Shown piece by piece: positions 40,565 through 48,072 of a stretch of 50,322 bases of DNA (position 1 is the first letter of the stretch; each line of letters starts with the position of its first letter). This DNA is from Microbacterium paulum (GTDB lineage Bacteria; Actinomycetota; Actinomycetes; Actinomycetales; Microbacteriaceae): NCBI RefSeq assembly GCF_015707995.1, contig NZ_JAAGRY010000018.1, positions 1-50,322 of the forward strand, given 5' to 3'. Under the pieces are notes generated by a model. It was not told the DNA's origin. It saw nothing but the letters and a program-made list of their open reading frames with translations, and did not search any database. Position numbers and translations under genes: made by a program.

Positions 40565-41013
40565 GCGCGATTGTGACCTGCCCCAACTGCGGGAAGAAGA
40601 ACCGTGTCCCCGCCGCCGCGTCGGGGTACCCGCGCTGCGGCGTCTGCAAGAGCGCCTTGCCGTGGATCGTCAATGCGGGCGATGCGGACTTCGCCGAGGT
40701 GGTCGAGCAGGCCCCGCAAGTGGTGCTCGTGGACTTGTGGGCGACCTGGTGCGGACCGTGCCGGATGGTCAGCCCTGCCCTCGAGAAGGTCGCCACGGAA
40801 CGTGCCGGCAAGCTCAAGCTGGTGAAAGTGGACGTGGACGCCGCCCCGGAGACGGCCCGCAAGTTCTCCGTCCAGGCGGTGCCGACCCTGCTCATCCTCA
40901 ACCGAGGGAACGTGCTCTCCCGCCAATCTGGAGCCGCCCCGCCGGACGTGCTGCTGCGCTGGGTCGACGAGGCGCTGCAGAAGAAGGCTGACTCGGCCAG
41001 CGGTGCCCCATGA
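40561..41013 (+). CDS. trxC: thioredoxin with N-terminal zinc ribbon (thioredoxin-2/TrxC type)
   Basis: This 150-residue protein has an N-terminal zinc ribbon (Cys7, Cys10, Cys26, Cys29) joined to a thioredoxin fold with active site WCGPC (residues 63-67) and the cis-Pro loop in AVPTLLIL. This is the layout of Trx2, whose zinc site responds to oxidation and heat. It reduces disulfides in the cytoplasm. It is coupled to clpB by GTGA and to the UBP gene by ATGA, placing disulfide reduction in the disaggregase operon. Confidence 0.95.
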   Translation: MSAIVTCPNCGKKNRVPAAASGYPRCGVCKSALPWIVNAGDADFAEVVEQAPQVVLVDLWATWCGPCRMVSPALEKVATERAGKLKLVKVDVDAAPETARKFSVQAVPTLLILNRGNVLSRQSGAAPPDVLLRWVDEALQKKADSASGAP

Positions 41014-41270
41014 CATACGTCGACCCACACGTCCCGCTCATCCGCGCGGTCCGTCCCCGGACACCCGGGTCATGTGAGGACTGCGTGGCGGCCGGCACGC
41101 CCTGGCTGCACCTGCGGATGTGCCGCACCTGCGGGAAGGTCGGGTGCTGCGACTCCTCCCCGATGCGGCACGCCCGCACGCATGCGTTCACGGCGGGGCA
41201 CCCCATCGTGCGGTCGCTGGAGCTGGGGGAGAACTGGAGTTGGTGCTACGTGGACGAAGCGTACCTATGA
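41010..41270 (+). CDS. UBP-type zinc-finger protein
   Basis: This 86-residue protein consists almost entirely of a UBP-type zinc finger. Cys22, Cys25, Cys38, Cys41, Cys46, His54, His58 and His64 fit the ligand pattern, and MRHARTHAFTAGHPIVRSLE is typical of the fold. In eukaryotes this domain binds the free C-terminus of ubiquitin. Actinobacterial copies stand alone beside redox genes and their ligand is unknown. It has ATGA overlaps on both sides, so it is made with the thioredoxin and the FAD protein. Confidence 0.9.
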   Translation: MTYVDPHVPLIRAVRPRTPGSCEDCVAAGTPWLHLRMCRTCGKVGCCDSSPMRHARTHAFTAGHPIVRSLELGENWSWCYVDEAYL

Positions 41271-42979
41271 GTGACGCGCTCCCCGCCAACCTCCGCCAGG
41301 TCGCTCAGGCCGAGACGCCTGACACCATCGGCGCCTTCCCGCGGCTCAGCGACGAGCAGATCGCGGTGCTGCTCGCACGAGGGCAGCGCCGCACACTCAC
41401 CGACGGGGAGGTTCTCATCCGCCCCGGCGAGCACCCGTCCTCCCTGTATGTCGTCCTGGAAGGGCACCTGCTCACGGCGGACACCGAACCTGCGGCGGAT
41501 CCGCGTCACTCCGATGAGCCGTTGGCGGTCGGGGTGCACGGCCGCGGCCGGTTCGTGGGGGATGTCGGGTTGCTGGAAGGACAGCCGTCTTTCGTATTCG
41601 TCTCCGCCTTCGGCGCCGCCGAGGTGGTGGAGGTGCCCGTCGACGAGATGGAGGCCATCGTCACGTCGGATCCGCTGTTGGGTGAGATCATCCTGCGGGC
41701 CTACCTCATCCGCCGCTCCCTGGCCATCGGGGAGGGAGCGGGCTTGCGGATCGTCGGCTCCTGCTTCTCCCCGCAGACCCGGGATCTGCTGGACTTCGTC
41801 GCACGAAACCGGCTGCCCCACCGGCTGGTGGACCTGGATGAGGACGAGAAAGCGGAGCGGCTGGTCCGCCAGTTCGGCGCCACCGTCGCCGACTTCCCGC
41901 TGGTGATCCTCGGCGGCTCACGCACTGTCCTGGGTGCCACCCCGGCACGGCTTGCCGAAGAGTTGGGGCTGCGCCCGCCCGCCCCGCCGGCCACCTGCGA
42001 TGTGGTGGTCGTCGGCGCTGGGCCGGCTGGTCTTGCCGCGGCGGTGTACGCAGCCTCCGATGGGTTGTCGGTCTACCTGTGCGACGCGGTCGCCACCGGC
42101 GGGCAGGCGGGAACATCAGCGAAGATCGAGAACTATCTGGGGTTTCCTGCCGGAATCTCCGGCTTTGAGCTCGCCGACCGCAGCCTCCTGCAAGTGCGCA
42201 AGTTCGGTGCCACGTTGGACATCCCGACCAAGGTCCAGGAGGTCGTAGAGGATGAGGACCGCTTCCGGGTGACCTTCGAAGATGGCAGGGAGGTCACCTC
42301 AGATGTGGTGGTCCTTGCCACCGGAGTGCGATACCGCTCGCTTCCCGCCGCGGGGCTGGACCGGTTCCAGGCCACGAACGTGTTCTACGCGGCAACAGCG
42401 CAGGAAGCGCGGATGTGCGTAGACACACCTGTCGCTGTTGTCGGTGGCGGTAACTCCGCTGGCCAGGCCGCGCTGTTCCTTGCCCGCACGTCCCCCCGTG
42501 TGCACCTTGTGGTGCGCGCCGCGGACCTGGGAGCGGGAATGTCCAGATACCTGGTGGACCAGATCCAACATCACCCCCGTATCAACGTGCTGCTGTCCTC
42601 GGAGGTCGTGGAAGCACACGGCGGCAATCGTTTGGAAGCGGTCACAGTCCGTCACGGTGACGTGTTGGAGAAGCTCCGCGTGGGGCACGTGTTCGTCTTC
42701 GTCGGCGCCGCTCCTGCGACGACGGGATTGAAGGTCGATGTGGCACGCGATCCTGACGGGTACATCCTCACCGGCGTGGAGGCGGAGCTGGCCGGCGCGC
42801 GGACGGACGGAAGCCCTCGCTTCTCTTTGGAGACCACCATCCCCGGAGTCTTCGCTATCGGCGATGTGCGGCACGGGTCTGTGAAGCGAATGACCTCGGC
42901 TGTGGGTGAGGGCGCCAGTGTGGTCCGGCAGATCTACGAGTACCTGAACGAGGGTCGTCACAGTCGGGTGTGGGCATGA
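41267..42979 (+). CDS. cyclic-nucleotide-binding-domain / FAD-dependent thioredoxin-reductase-like protein
   Basis: This 570-residue, three-part protein begins with a cNMP-binding-like beta barrel (about 25-140: GEVLIRPGEHPSSLYVVLEGHL). A thioredoxin-like linker domain follows (about 160-235). The rest is a thioredoxin-reductase-like module with FAD motif GAGPAG at 250-255, ENYLGFPAGISG, and NADPH motif GGGNSAGQAA at 393-402. Where thioredoxin reductases carry the CxxC, this protein reads YAATAQEA (374-381), so it cannot reduce thioredoxin by the usual route. It begins in an ATGA with the UBP gene. It may pass electrons through another partner or sense a nucleotide. Confidence 0.92.
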   Translation: MSDALPANLRQVAQAETPDTIGAFPRLSDEQIAVLLARGQRRTLTDGEVLIRPGEHPSSLYVVLEGHLLTADTEPAADPRHSDEPLAVGVHGRGRFVGDVGLLEGQPSFVFVSAFGAAEVVEVPVDEMEAIVTSDPLLGEIILRAYLIRRSLAIGEGAGLRIVGSCFSPQTRDLLDFVARNRLPHRLVDLDEDEKAERLVRQFGATVADFPLVILGGSRTVLGATPARLAEELGLRPPAPPATCDVVVVGAGPAGLAAAVYAASDGLSVYLCDAVATGGQAGTSAKIENYLGFPAGISGFELADRSLLQVRKFGATLDIPTKVQEVVEDEDRFRVTFEDGREVTSDVVVLATGVRYRSLPAAGLDRFQATNVFYAATAQEARMCVDTPVAVVGGGNSAGQAALFLARTSPRVHLVVRAADLGAGMSRYLVDQIQHHPRINVLLSSEVVEAHGGNRLEAVTVRHGDVLEKLRVGHVFVFVGAAPATTGLKVDVARDPDGYILTGVEAELAGARTDGSPRFSLETTIPGVFAIGDVRHGSVKRMTSAVGEGASVVRQIYEYLNEGRHSRVWA

Positions 42980-43878
42980 GCTCCGACATCCAGGGACACC
43001 TGACGCCGCACGCCGCCCCGAACCCGGCAGCCGTGGGAGAACCCGCGGATCCTCCGGTGGCCCGTGCGGGCGTAGCGGGCGAGATCCGCTCGAGGTTGCG
43101 TCGGATGAGGTGGTTTCGCCGCATGCCGGTGCTGCATATCGCCGAGGAACGCGGCGAGGGCCCGACGGTGCTGCTGCTGCACGGTATCGCGTCCTCGTCG
43201 GTGACGTTTCACCACGTGATCCCGCTGCTCGAGCGCACCCACCGGTGCATCGCCATCGATCTGCTCGGCTTCGGCGAGTCGCCGGCGCCGGAGTGGGCCG
43301 ATTACACCCTGGCCGACCATGTCGCCGCTATCGAGCGGACGGTCGCGTCGCTGCGGCTGCGCGAGCCGTTCACTGTGGTCGGGCATTCCATGGGCGCCCT
43401 CATCGGCGCCCGGTACGCCGCCCGGCGGCAAAAGCGAGTCGCGAAGCTCGTGATGGTCAGCCCACCTATCTATCTGGCACCCCATGAAATCGGGGACGTC
43501 ATCGAGCGGGCCCGGATGGACTTCTACCTGCGGCTCTACGAGTTCCTCCGCACGAACCGGGAGTTCACCCTCCGGCACGCTGCGCTGGTACAGCGGCTGC
43601 TGCCCATCCCCAAAGCTGTAGATATCACTGAACGCAACTGGGAGCCATTCGTCAAGTCGTTGCAGCACTCCATCGAGTCACAGACCACGCTCAGCGACAT
43701 CGCCCATGTCAAAGCCCCCATCGACGTCATCATGGGCGACCTCGACGAGTTCCGCTCCGAAGCCGTGCTGCGCATCGTGGAGCGGATGAGGGGGGTCACC
43801 GTCCGGCGTGTGCGGGCGACGAACCACCTCATCGGCAAGCGCCTCGCGCGAGTCGTCGCCGAGGCGGTGACAGCATGA
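42976..43878 (+). CDS. alpha/beta hydrolase
   Basis: This 300-residue alpha/beta-hydrolase has the oxyanion segment LLLHGIASSS, nucleophile elbow GHSMG (Ser138), a likely acid in GDLDEF (Asp255 or Asp257) and His284 in TNHLIG. Residues 1-50 form a Pro/Ala-rich then basic extension (RSRLRRMRWFRRM) that may bind membrane or nucleic acid. The substrate is unknown. It is coupled to the FAD protein by ATGA and ends the nine-gene operon. Confidence 0.92.
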   Translation: MSSDIQGHLTPHAAPNPAAVGEPADPPVARAGVAGEIRSRLRRMRWFRRMPVLHIAEERGEGPTVLLLHGIASSSVTFHHVIPLLERTHRCIAIDLLGFGESPAPEWADYTLADHVAAIERTVASLRLREPFTVVGHSMGALIGARYAARRQKRVAKLVMVSPPIYLAPHEIGDVIERARMDFYLRLYEFLRTNREFTLRHAALVQRLLPIPKAVDITERNWEPFVKSLQHSIESQTTLSDIAHVKAPIDVIMGDLDEFRSEAVLRIVERMRGVTVRRVRATNHLIGKRLARVVAEAVTA

Positions 43879-43941
43879 CGATTTCGCCCAAGACAGCAGA
43901 TTCTTAGTACGAGAAACAACCAGATGAAAGGGTCAAAAACG

Positions 43942-43968
43942 ATGGCGCTCTCGTGTGGAGAGTGCTAA
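43942..43968 (+). promoter_or_regulatory. CIRCE-like operator upstream of hsp20
   Basis: The right half is the exact CIRCE half-site GAGTGCTAA. A spacer of exactly 9 nt precedes it, and the left half ATGGCGCTC matches TTAGCACTC at 6 of 9 positions. The site lies 56 bp before the hsp20 start. It suggests repression by HrcA encoded elsewhere in the host genome. Confidence 0.7.
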
Positions 43969-44024
43969 TTTCAAGGTATCGGGATAGACCCGAGGACCCG
44001 CATACGGAAAGGAAACGATTCATC

Positions 44025-44474
44025 ATGGCAACGTCATTCGATCCTTTGAGCGAACTCGACCGCCTCGCGTCCGGCCTGCTTCAGTCCCGTCCGGGACCGC
44101 GTGTGATGCCGGTCGACCTGTACCGGGAAGCTGACCGTTACATTCTCACCGCCGACCTGCCCGGGGTCGAACCGGAGTCGATAGACATCGACGTCGACGG
44201 TCAGTTGCTGACGATCCGCGCCCAGCGCACTGCACCCCGCACCGAGGGAGTCAAGTGGCTCATTCAGGAGCGACCGGCGGGTACCTACCTCCGCCAGTTC
44301 AGCATCGGTGAGGGTGTGGACTCGGCGAACATCTCCGCCTCGTACGACAACGGCGTGCTCAGCCTGGTCATCCCGGTCAGCCAGAAAGCCAAGCCGCGCA
44401 AGATTCATGTCCTGAGTCAGCACTCGGCTCAGGAGCAACGCCCGGCCGGAGACCCATCGACGAGCCAAAGTTAG
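44025..44474 (+). CDS. hsp20: small heat-shock protein Hsp20
   Basis: This 149-residue alpha-crystallin-domain protein has a short N-terminal arm (FDPLSELDRLASGLL), then VDLYREADRYILTADLPGVEPESIDIDVDGQ, the signature GVLSLVIPV, and an IHV-type C-terminal anchor. It holds unfolding proteins for the ClpB/DnaK machinery encoded upstream. It is preceded by GGAAAGGAAAC and a CIRCE-like operator, so it is controlled separately from the dnaK operon. Confidence 0.95.
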   Translation: MATSFDPLSELDRLASGLLQSRPGPRVMPVDLYREADRYILTADLPGVEPESIDIDVDGQLLTIRAQRTAPRTEGVKWLIQERPAGTYLRQFSIGEGVDSANISASYDNGVLSLVIPVSQKAKPRKIHVLSQHSAQEQRPAGDPSTSQS

Positions 44475-44508
44475 CTTCTCGTTCGCGGCACGCGCCGAAA
44501 GCAAAACA

Positions 44509-44524
44509 AGGGCGACCTCGCCCT
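44509..44524 (+). terminator. possible terminator hairpin after hsp20
   Basis: AGGGCGA-CC-TCGCCCT is a perfect inverted repeat 35 nt beyond the hsp20 stop. There is no T-run. Confidence 0.4.
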
Positions 44525-44602
44525 GATGCCGAACGGTGCAACACCCGGCCTTGCAAGACCCGAAGACGGGCGTGCACCCAGCCTTCTGGTCGTAGCACGG
44601 TG

Positions 44603-44644
44603 GTTCATCCAGTTTTCACTAAAGTTCATCCAGTTTTCACTAAA
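44603..44644 (+). repeat. 21-bp tandem duplication before the stress-protein gene
   Basis: Two perfect adjacent 21-bp copies begin GTTCATCCAGTTTTCACT. The second runs into the AAAGGAG ribosome-binding site of the next gene. The unit is AT-richer than its surroundings. Confidence 0.85.
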
Positions 44645-44655
44645 GGAGTAAGTCC

Positions 44656-45183
44656 ATGACAAGCCCCGAGGCCCCTCGCAACAACCCTCCGGAACAGGAC
44701 GCTAGTGAGTTCTCGTCCACCAATGACCCCCGCTGGAAACAAACGATCGCGCGGTTCTCTGACTACGCCAGTGCGCAGGCAGCGGTTGACCGTCTTGCCG
44801 ACGCCGGCTTCCCTGTGGAACGAGTGGCGATCGTGGGGCTCGACGTTCGTGTTGTCGAGCATGTACTCGGTCGCTTGACAGGAGGAAAGGCTGCGCTCAG
44901 AGGCGCAGCCGCTGGAGCATGGTTCGGTCTTCTGCTAGGCCTGCTGTTCGGGCTGTTCGCCCCCGGATTCGGTTGGCTGGCCATCGTGATCATCTCAGTC
45001 GCCTCCGGCGCGGTTTGGGGTGCTTTGCTTTACTTCGTTGGATACCTGGCTACGGGCGGCCAACGGGACTTCGAATCACAGAAGACCCTCGAGGCGGCCC
45101 ACTACGAGGTCCAAGTGGAAGCACCATACGCTGCGGAGGCCGCTCGTCTCCTCGCGGACCGGACCGCCCACCCCGGAGACTGA
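44656..45183 (+). CDS. general-stress-like membrane protein
   Basis: This 175-residue protein has a soluble N-terminal domain with FSDYASAQAAVDRLADAGFPVERVAIVGLDVRVVE (resembling the general stress protein 17M/YflT fold). Two transmembrane helices follow (GAWFGLLLGLLFGLF and WLAIVIISVASGAVWGALLYFVGYL). A cytoplasmic tail ends in EVQVEAPYAAEAARLL. Such proteins accompany stress genes in actinobacteria, and their biochemical role is not known. It has a strong AAAGGAG site 21 bp into a tandem repeat. Confidence 0.85.
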   Translation: MTSPEAPRNNPPEQDASEFSSTNDPRWKQTIARFSDYASAQAAVDRLADAGFPVERVAIVGLDVRVVEHVLGRLTGGKAALRGAAAGAWFGLLLGLLFGLFAPGFGWLAIVIISVASGAVWGALLYFVGYLATGGQRDFESQKTLEAAHYEVQVEAPYAAEAARLLADRTAHPGD

Positions 45184-45211
45184 ATGGCGTTCTCCGCCAG
45201 TCTCCGTTTCG

Positions 45212-45415
45212 ATGGCGTCGCGAGTGCACTACACGAAGAGGTCCATCGAGAGTCAAGCAGTATCGGTTCTGTTGTGCTCCACGGATTCCGCCATGCTCGT
45301 GGAAACTGACCCGTTGTCCGGAGAACTAGGCGAATGGGAAGCCGACGACGCGTCGGTACCGGTCGAGGAGAAGGCCGCGGGCGTGAGGAACGAACTGGTG
45401 ACAGTTTCGGTTTAG
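45212..45415 (+). CDS. possible small protein next to IS debris
   Basis: A 67-codon frame begins MASRVHYTKRSIESQ and ends NELVTVSV just where IS3 sequence begins. There is no clear ribosome-binding site and no recognised family. It may be a relic or a chance frame. Confidence 0.25.
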   Translation: MASRVHYTKRSIESQAVSVLLCSTDSAMLVETDPLSGELGEWEADDASVPVEEKAAGVRNELVTVSV

Positions 45416-45439
45416 GCCGCGAGTGTGAGCGGCTCGGCT

Positions 45440-46094
45440 AGCTTGGCTTCGATTCCATGGCCGCGTTGTCCCCTGCGGCGCCGCCACGGCCCATCGATCC
45501 GACCATGTCGTGACGGCGTAACTCGCGGGCCATGGCGCGGCTGCGGAACTGGCTACCCCTATCGGCGTGCAGGATGCAGCCGGCGACCTCACCGCGGCGG
45601 GCGACGGCGTTTCGGACGGCGTCGACGGCGAGCTTCGCGGTCATCCGATCCGAGATCGAGTAGCCAACGATCCGGTTCGAGAACACGTCCTTGATCGCGC
45701 AGCAATAGAGCTTGCCTTCGCTCGTCCAATGCTCCGTGATGTCCGTGAGCCAGAGTCGGTTCGGCGCGTCCGCGTGGAACACCCGCTGCACGTGATCGTC
45801 GAACACCGGCGGGCCGGCTTTCTTGCCCTTCCCGCGCCGCCGGCGCTGCGAGGACGAGAGAATCCCGGCCTGCGAACACAGCTTCCACGCCGTGCGCCTG
45901 CTCATCCGCCACCCCGCTCGGCGGGCTTCGTCGGCGAGGGATCGGTAGCCGAACGTCGGGTCGTCGTGGTGCGCGTCGTGGAGCGCGTTGATCCGATACG
46001 CGCGCAGCAGGTCCGCGTCACGATCGGATTGTTGCGCCACCGGTAGTAGGGCTGTCTTGCGAGCTTCAGGACCCGGCACGACACCGTCAGGGTG
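45440..46094 (-). pseudogene. IS3-family transposase OrfB remnant (second IS type)
   Basis: The catalytic core is readable on the minus strand: WLTDITEHWTSEGKLY, CILHADRGSQFRS and DNAAMES. The C-terminus is lost right after the catalytic Glu. The N-terminus (VLKLARQPYYRWRNN) lies in a different frame, and the 5' end is cut by the IS256-type element at 46095. The sequence differs clearly from the IS3 copies at both island ends. It is non-functional. Confidence 0.85.
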
Positions 46095-47248
46095 TGTCAG
46101 ATTAACGGTGGATCTGGCCTGGCGCATTTCAGTTGATTCGGCCTTCGAAGGTGATCGCGAAGGCGTTGAGTGCGGGCTTCCACCTCGTCACCCAGCGTGC
46201 CCGACCCCTGCCAGTGGGGTCAAGCGACCGAGTCACGAGGTAGAGGCACTTCAACGCGGCGGCGTCGTTCGGGAAGTGCCCACGCGCCCTGACCGCGCGG
46301 CGGTAGCGGGCGTTGAGGGACTCGATCGCGTTGGTGCTGCAGATGATGCGGCGGATCTCGACGTCGTAGTCCAGGAACGGGATGAACTCCGTCCAGGCGT
46401 TCTCCCAGAGCTTGCGGATCGCGGGATACATCGTGCACCACTTCTCGGCGAACTCCTCGAACCTCGCCTTCGCGGCGGCTTCGGTCGGCGCGGTGTAGAC
46501 AGGGCGCAGGTCACGGGCGATCTGGTCCCAGTACTTGCGCGACGCGAAGCGGAACGTGTTGCGGATCAGGTGGATAATGCACGTCTGCACGACCGCGAGC
46601 TCCCACGTCGTGGTGATCGACTCCGGCAAGCCCTTCAGCCCGTCGCAGACCACGATGCACACGTCCTCGACACCGCGGTTCTTGATCTCGGTGAGCACGC
46701 CCAGCCAGAACTTCGCGCCCTCGCCGCCATCGCCGGCCCAGATCCCGAGGATGTCGCGCTCCCCGGCCGTGGTGACGCCGACGGCGACGTAGAACGGCTT
46801 GTTGCGCAGCCCGCGCGCGGTCAGCGACAGGACAATCTCGTCGATCCCGTCCAACCGCCGCTGCCGCTTGCGCACGATCTTCGGCTGGAACGACCCGTCA
46901 CGATCTCTCGGCACGTCGATCTCGACGGCACCGACCTCGGTGAGCACGGTCTTGGACCGGGTCCGTTTGCGCGCGTTCTCGCCGTTCGATGATGCGTGCT
47001 TCTCATAGCCGAGATGCTCGGTCATCTCCGCCTCGAGCGCGGTCTCGAGCACGGTCTTCGTCAGCCCGCCCAGCAGGCCTCCCGGCCCCACGAGGCCGAC
47101 GCCCTGCTCCTTCGCCTGCGCAAGCAGCTGCTCGGCGATCTGTTGCTGACCGATGATCTCTCCCGTCACAGGATCGATCATCTCGATGGTCTGGCTCATA
47201 GCCCTTCCTTTCGGTCAGGCCAGTCCCAGATCCACCGTTTTGCTGACA
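46095..47248 (-). mobile_element. IS256-family insertion sequence, internally deleted
   Basis: Terminal inverted repeats are TGTCAGATTAACGGTGGATC at 46095 and the complement of TGTCAGCAAAACGGTGGATC ending at 47248. No 8-bp target duplication is visible in the flanks (TCAGGGTG versus GTCCCGAG). It interrupts the IS3 remnant to its left. Confidence 0.85.
46129..47199 (-). CDS. IS256-family transposase, internal deletion removing a catalytic Asp
   Basis: This 356-residue Mutator-type transposase is about 60 residues shorter than usual. LDGIDEIVLSLTARGL joins directly to RNKPFYVAVGV, skipping the segment that normally holds the first catalytic Asp (the FIDAIHVKIRDG-like region) and the DNA-binding helices. 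The second Asp (VVCDGLKGLPE) and the Glu (RRIICSTNAIESLN) remain. The frame is kept, so a stable but inactive protein could be made. Confidence 0.85.
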   Translation of the reverse strand: MSQTIEMIDPVTGEIIGQQQIAEQLLAQAKEQGVGLVGPGGLLGGLTKTVLETALEAEMTEHLGYEKHASSNGENARKRTRSKTVLTEVGAVEIDVPRDRDGSFQPKIVRKRQRRLDGIDEIVLSLTARGLRNKPFYVAVGVTTAGERDILGIWAGDGGEGAKFWLGVLTEIKNRGVEDVCIVVCDGLKGLPESITTTWELAVVQTCIIHLIRNTFRFASRKYWDQIARDLRPVYTAPTEAAAKARFEEFAEKWCTMYPAIRKLWENAWTEFIPFLDYDVEIRRIICSTNAIESLNARYRRAVRARGHFPNDAAALKCLYLVTRSLDPTGRGRARWVTRWKPALNAFAITFEGRIN

Positions 47249-47360
47249 GTCCCGAGAGAGCCGTGTAGCGACGACCGCTGGAACCCGCCGAGCAGAACCG
47301 AGGAATTTCAGTGAGCGCCGTCAAGTGGGCGCATCAAGCGATAGACGCAAAGCCGACGTG

Positions 47361-47396
47361 ATTAGGTCGTCGGTTCGATTCCGACAGGCGGCTCCG
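47361..47396 (+). repeat. 3' end of a tRNA-Thr-like gene (relic, possible old att site)
   Basis: ATTAGGTC is followed by a complete T arm (GTCGG-TTCGATT-CCGAC), the acceptor half AGGCGGC, T and CCG. This matches the 3' third of actinobacterial tRNA-Thr(CGT). No 5' half is present. Positions 47249-47360 hold nothing else recognisable. Confidence 0.65.
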
Positions 47397-47403
47397 GCGA
47401 ACA

Positions 47404-47435
47404 GCCCCTGACCTGCGGAAACGCAGGTCAGGGGC
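47404..47435 (+). terminator. terminator after the tRNA-Thr relic
   Basis: A perfect 13-bp stem (GCCCCTGACCTGC / GCAGGTCAGGGGC) closes a GGAAAC loop and is followed by GGTTCGGTTC. It looks like the terminator of the tRNA gene whose 3' end precedes it. From 47436 to 47652 I see no gene. Confidence 0.75.
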
Positions 47436-47652
47436 GGTTCGGTTCGGGTGGTCGCGCGATGCGCTGGCCTCACGGCTCTGCCCGACACCGACATCGCTCT
47501 CCTCTGCGACGGACCCCTCGCCGGCTGAGCGCTCGCGGCCGGCATCCTGTCCGTGTGCCGATAGGCCTCGCACCGCTGGGCAACGCAGCGTGGCGTTGCG
47601 TCGCGACCTGGCGACGGCTCGGCGGGGCGCGATCGTCTCGTGCGTTGGCGGA

Positions 47653-47964
47653 CTACGGGAGCTTGGACGCGAGGACGTCGGCCGCCAGGATCTCGGGTGC
47701 TGCGCTGAGGAGGTGCTGGTTGGCCATCAGGGCTGCGACGATGGCGCCGTTGGCGTGGGCGTCGCGAGCGGCCTCGTCGGGGAATGCATCGAAGATCCAG
47801 AAGGTGTCGGCGTGGGTCCTGACCGCGAACCAGACAATCGTTCCTACTTCTTCGTTGGCGAGTGCGACAGCGCCGGCGAGCAGATCGGCGAGCGCGTCGT
47901 GCTGTCCATCGGCCGCGACGATCTTGGCGACGAAGGCATACGGAAGTGATGCGGGTGTGGACAT
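47653..47964 (-). CDS. antibiotic biosynthesis monooxygenase (ABM) domain protein
   Basis: This 103-residue ferredoxin-like ABM protein shows AFVAKIVAADGQHDALADLL, then NEEVGTIVWFAVRTHADTFWIFDAFPDEAARDAH, the YgiN-like layout. Family members oxidise quinols or aromatic substrates without a cofactor, or bind haem. It is divergent from the GlxA-like regulator, which probably controls it. The substrate is unknown. Confidence 0.88.
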   Translation of the reverse strand: MSTPASLPYAFVAKIVAADGQHDALADLLAGAVALANEEVGTIVWFAVRTHADTFWIFDAFPDEAARDAHANGAIVAALMANQHLLSAAPEILAADVLASKLP

Positions 47965-48072
47965 GAGGGACTCTCCTAGGTGTCGAGGTTTCTTGGTGAA
48001 GCGAGTTCAGCCTATGACGAGCGAGGACCGGTGGGTAGTGGCGTATACGGCAGTATTGCTATTGTTTACGTC

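Noticed and set aside
44603..44644. Target-site duplication of an insertion
   Set aside because: The two 21-bp copies are directly adjacent with nothing between them, so this is a tandem duplication.
46095..47248. 8-bp target duplication for the IS256 element
   Set aside because: The flanking octamers TCAGGGTG and GTCCCGAG do not match.
47321..47573. Short minus-strand proteins containing CRNRTDDLITSALRL
   Set aside because: This is a common spurious product read across a tRNA 3' end, here the tRNA-Thr relic.
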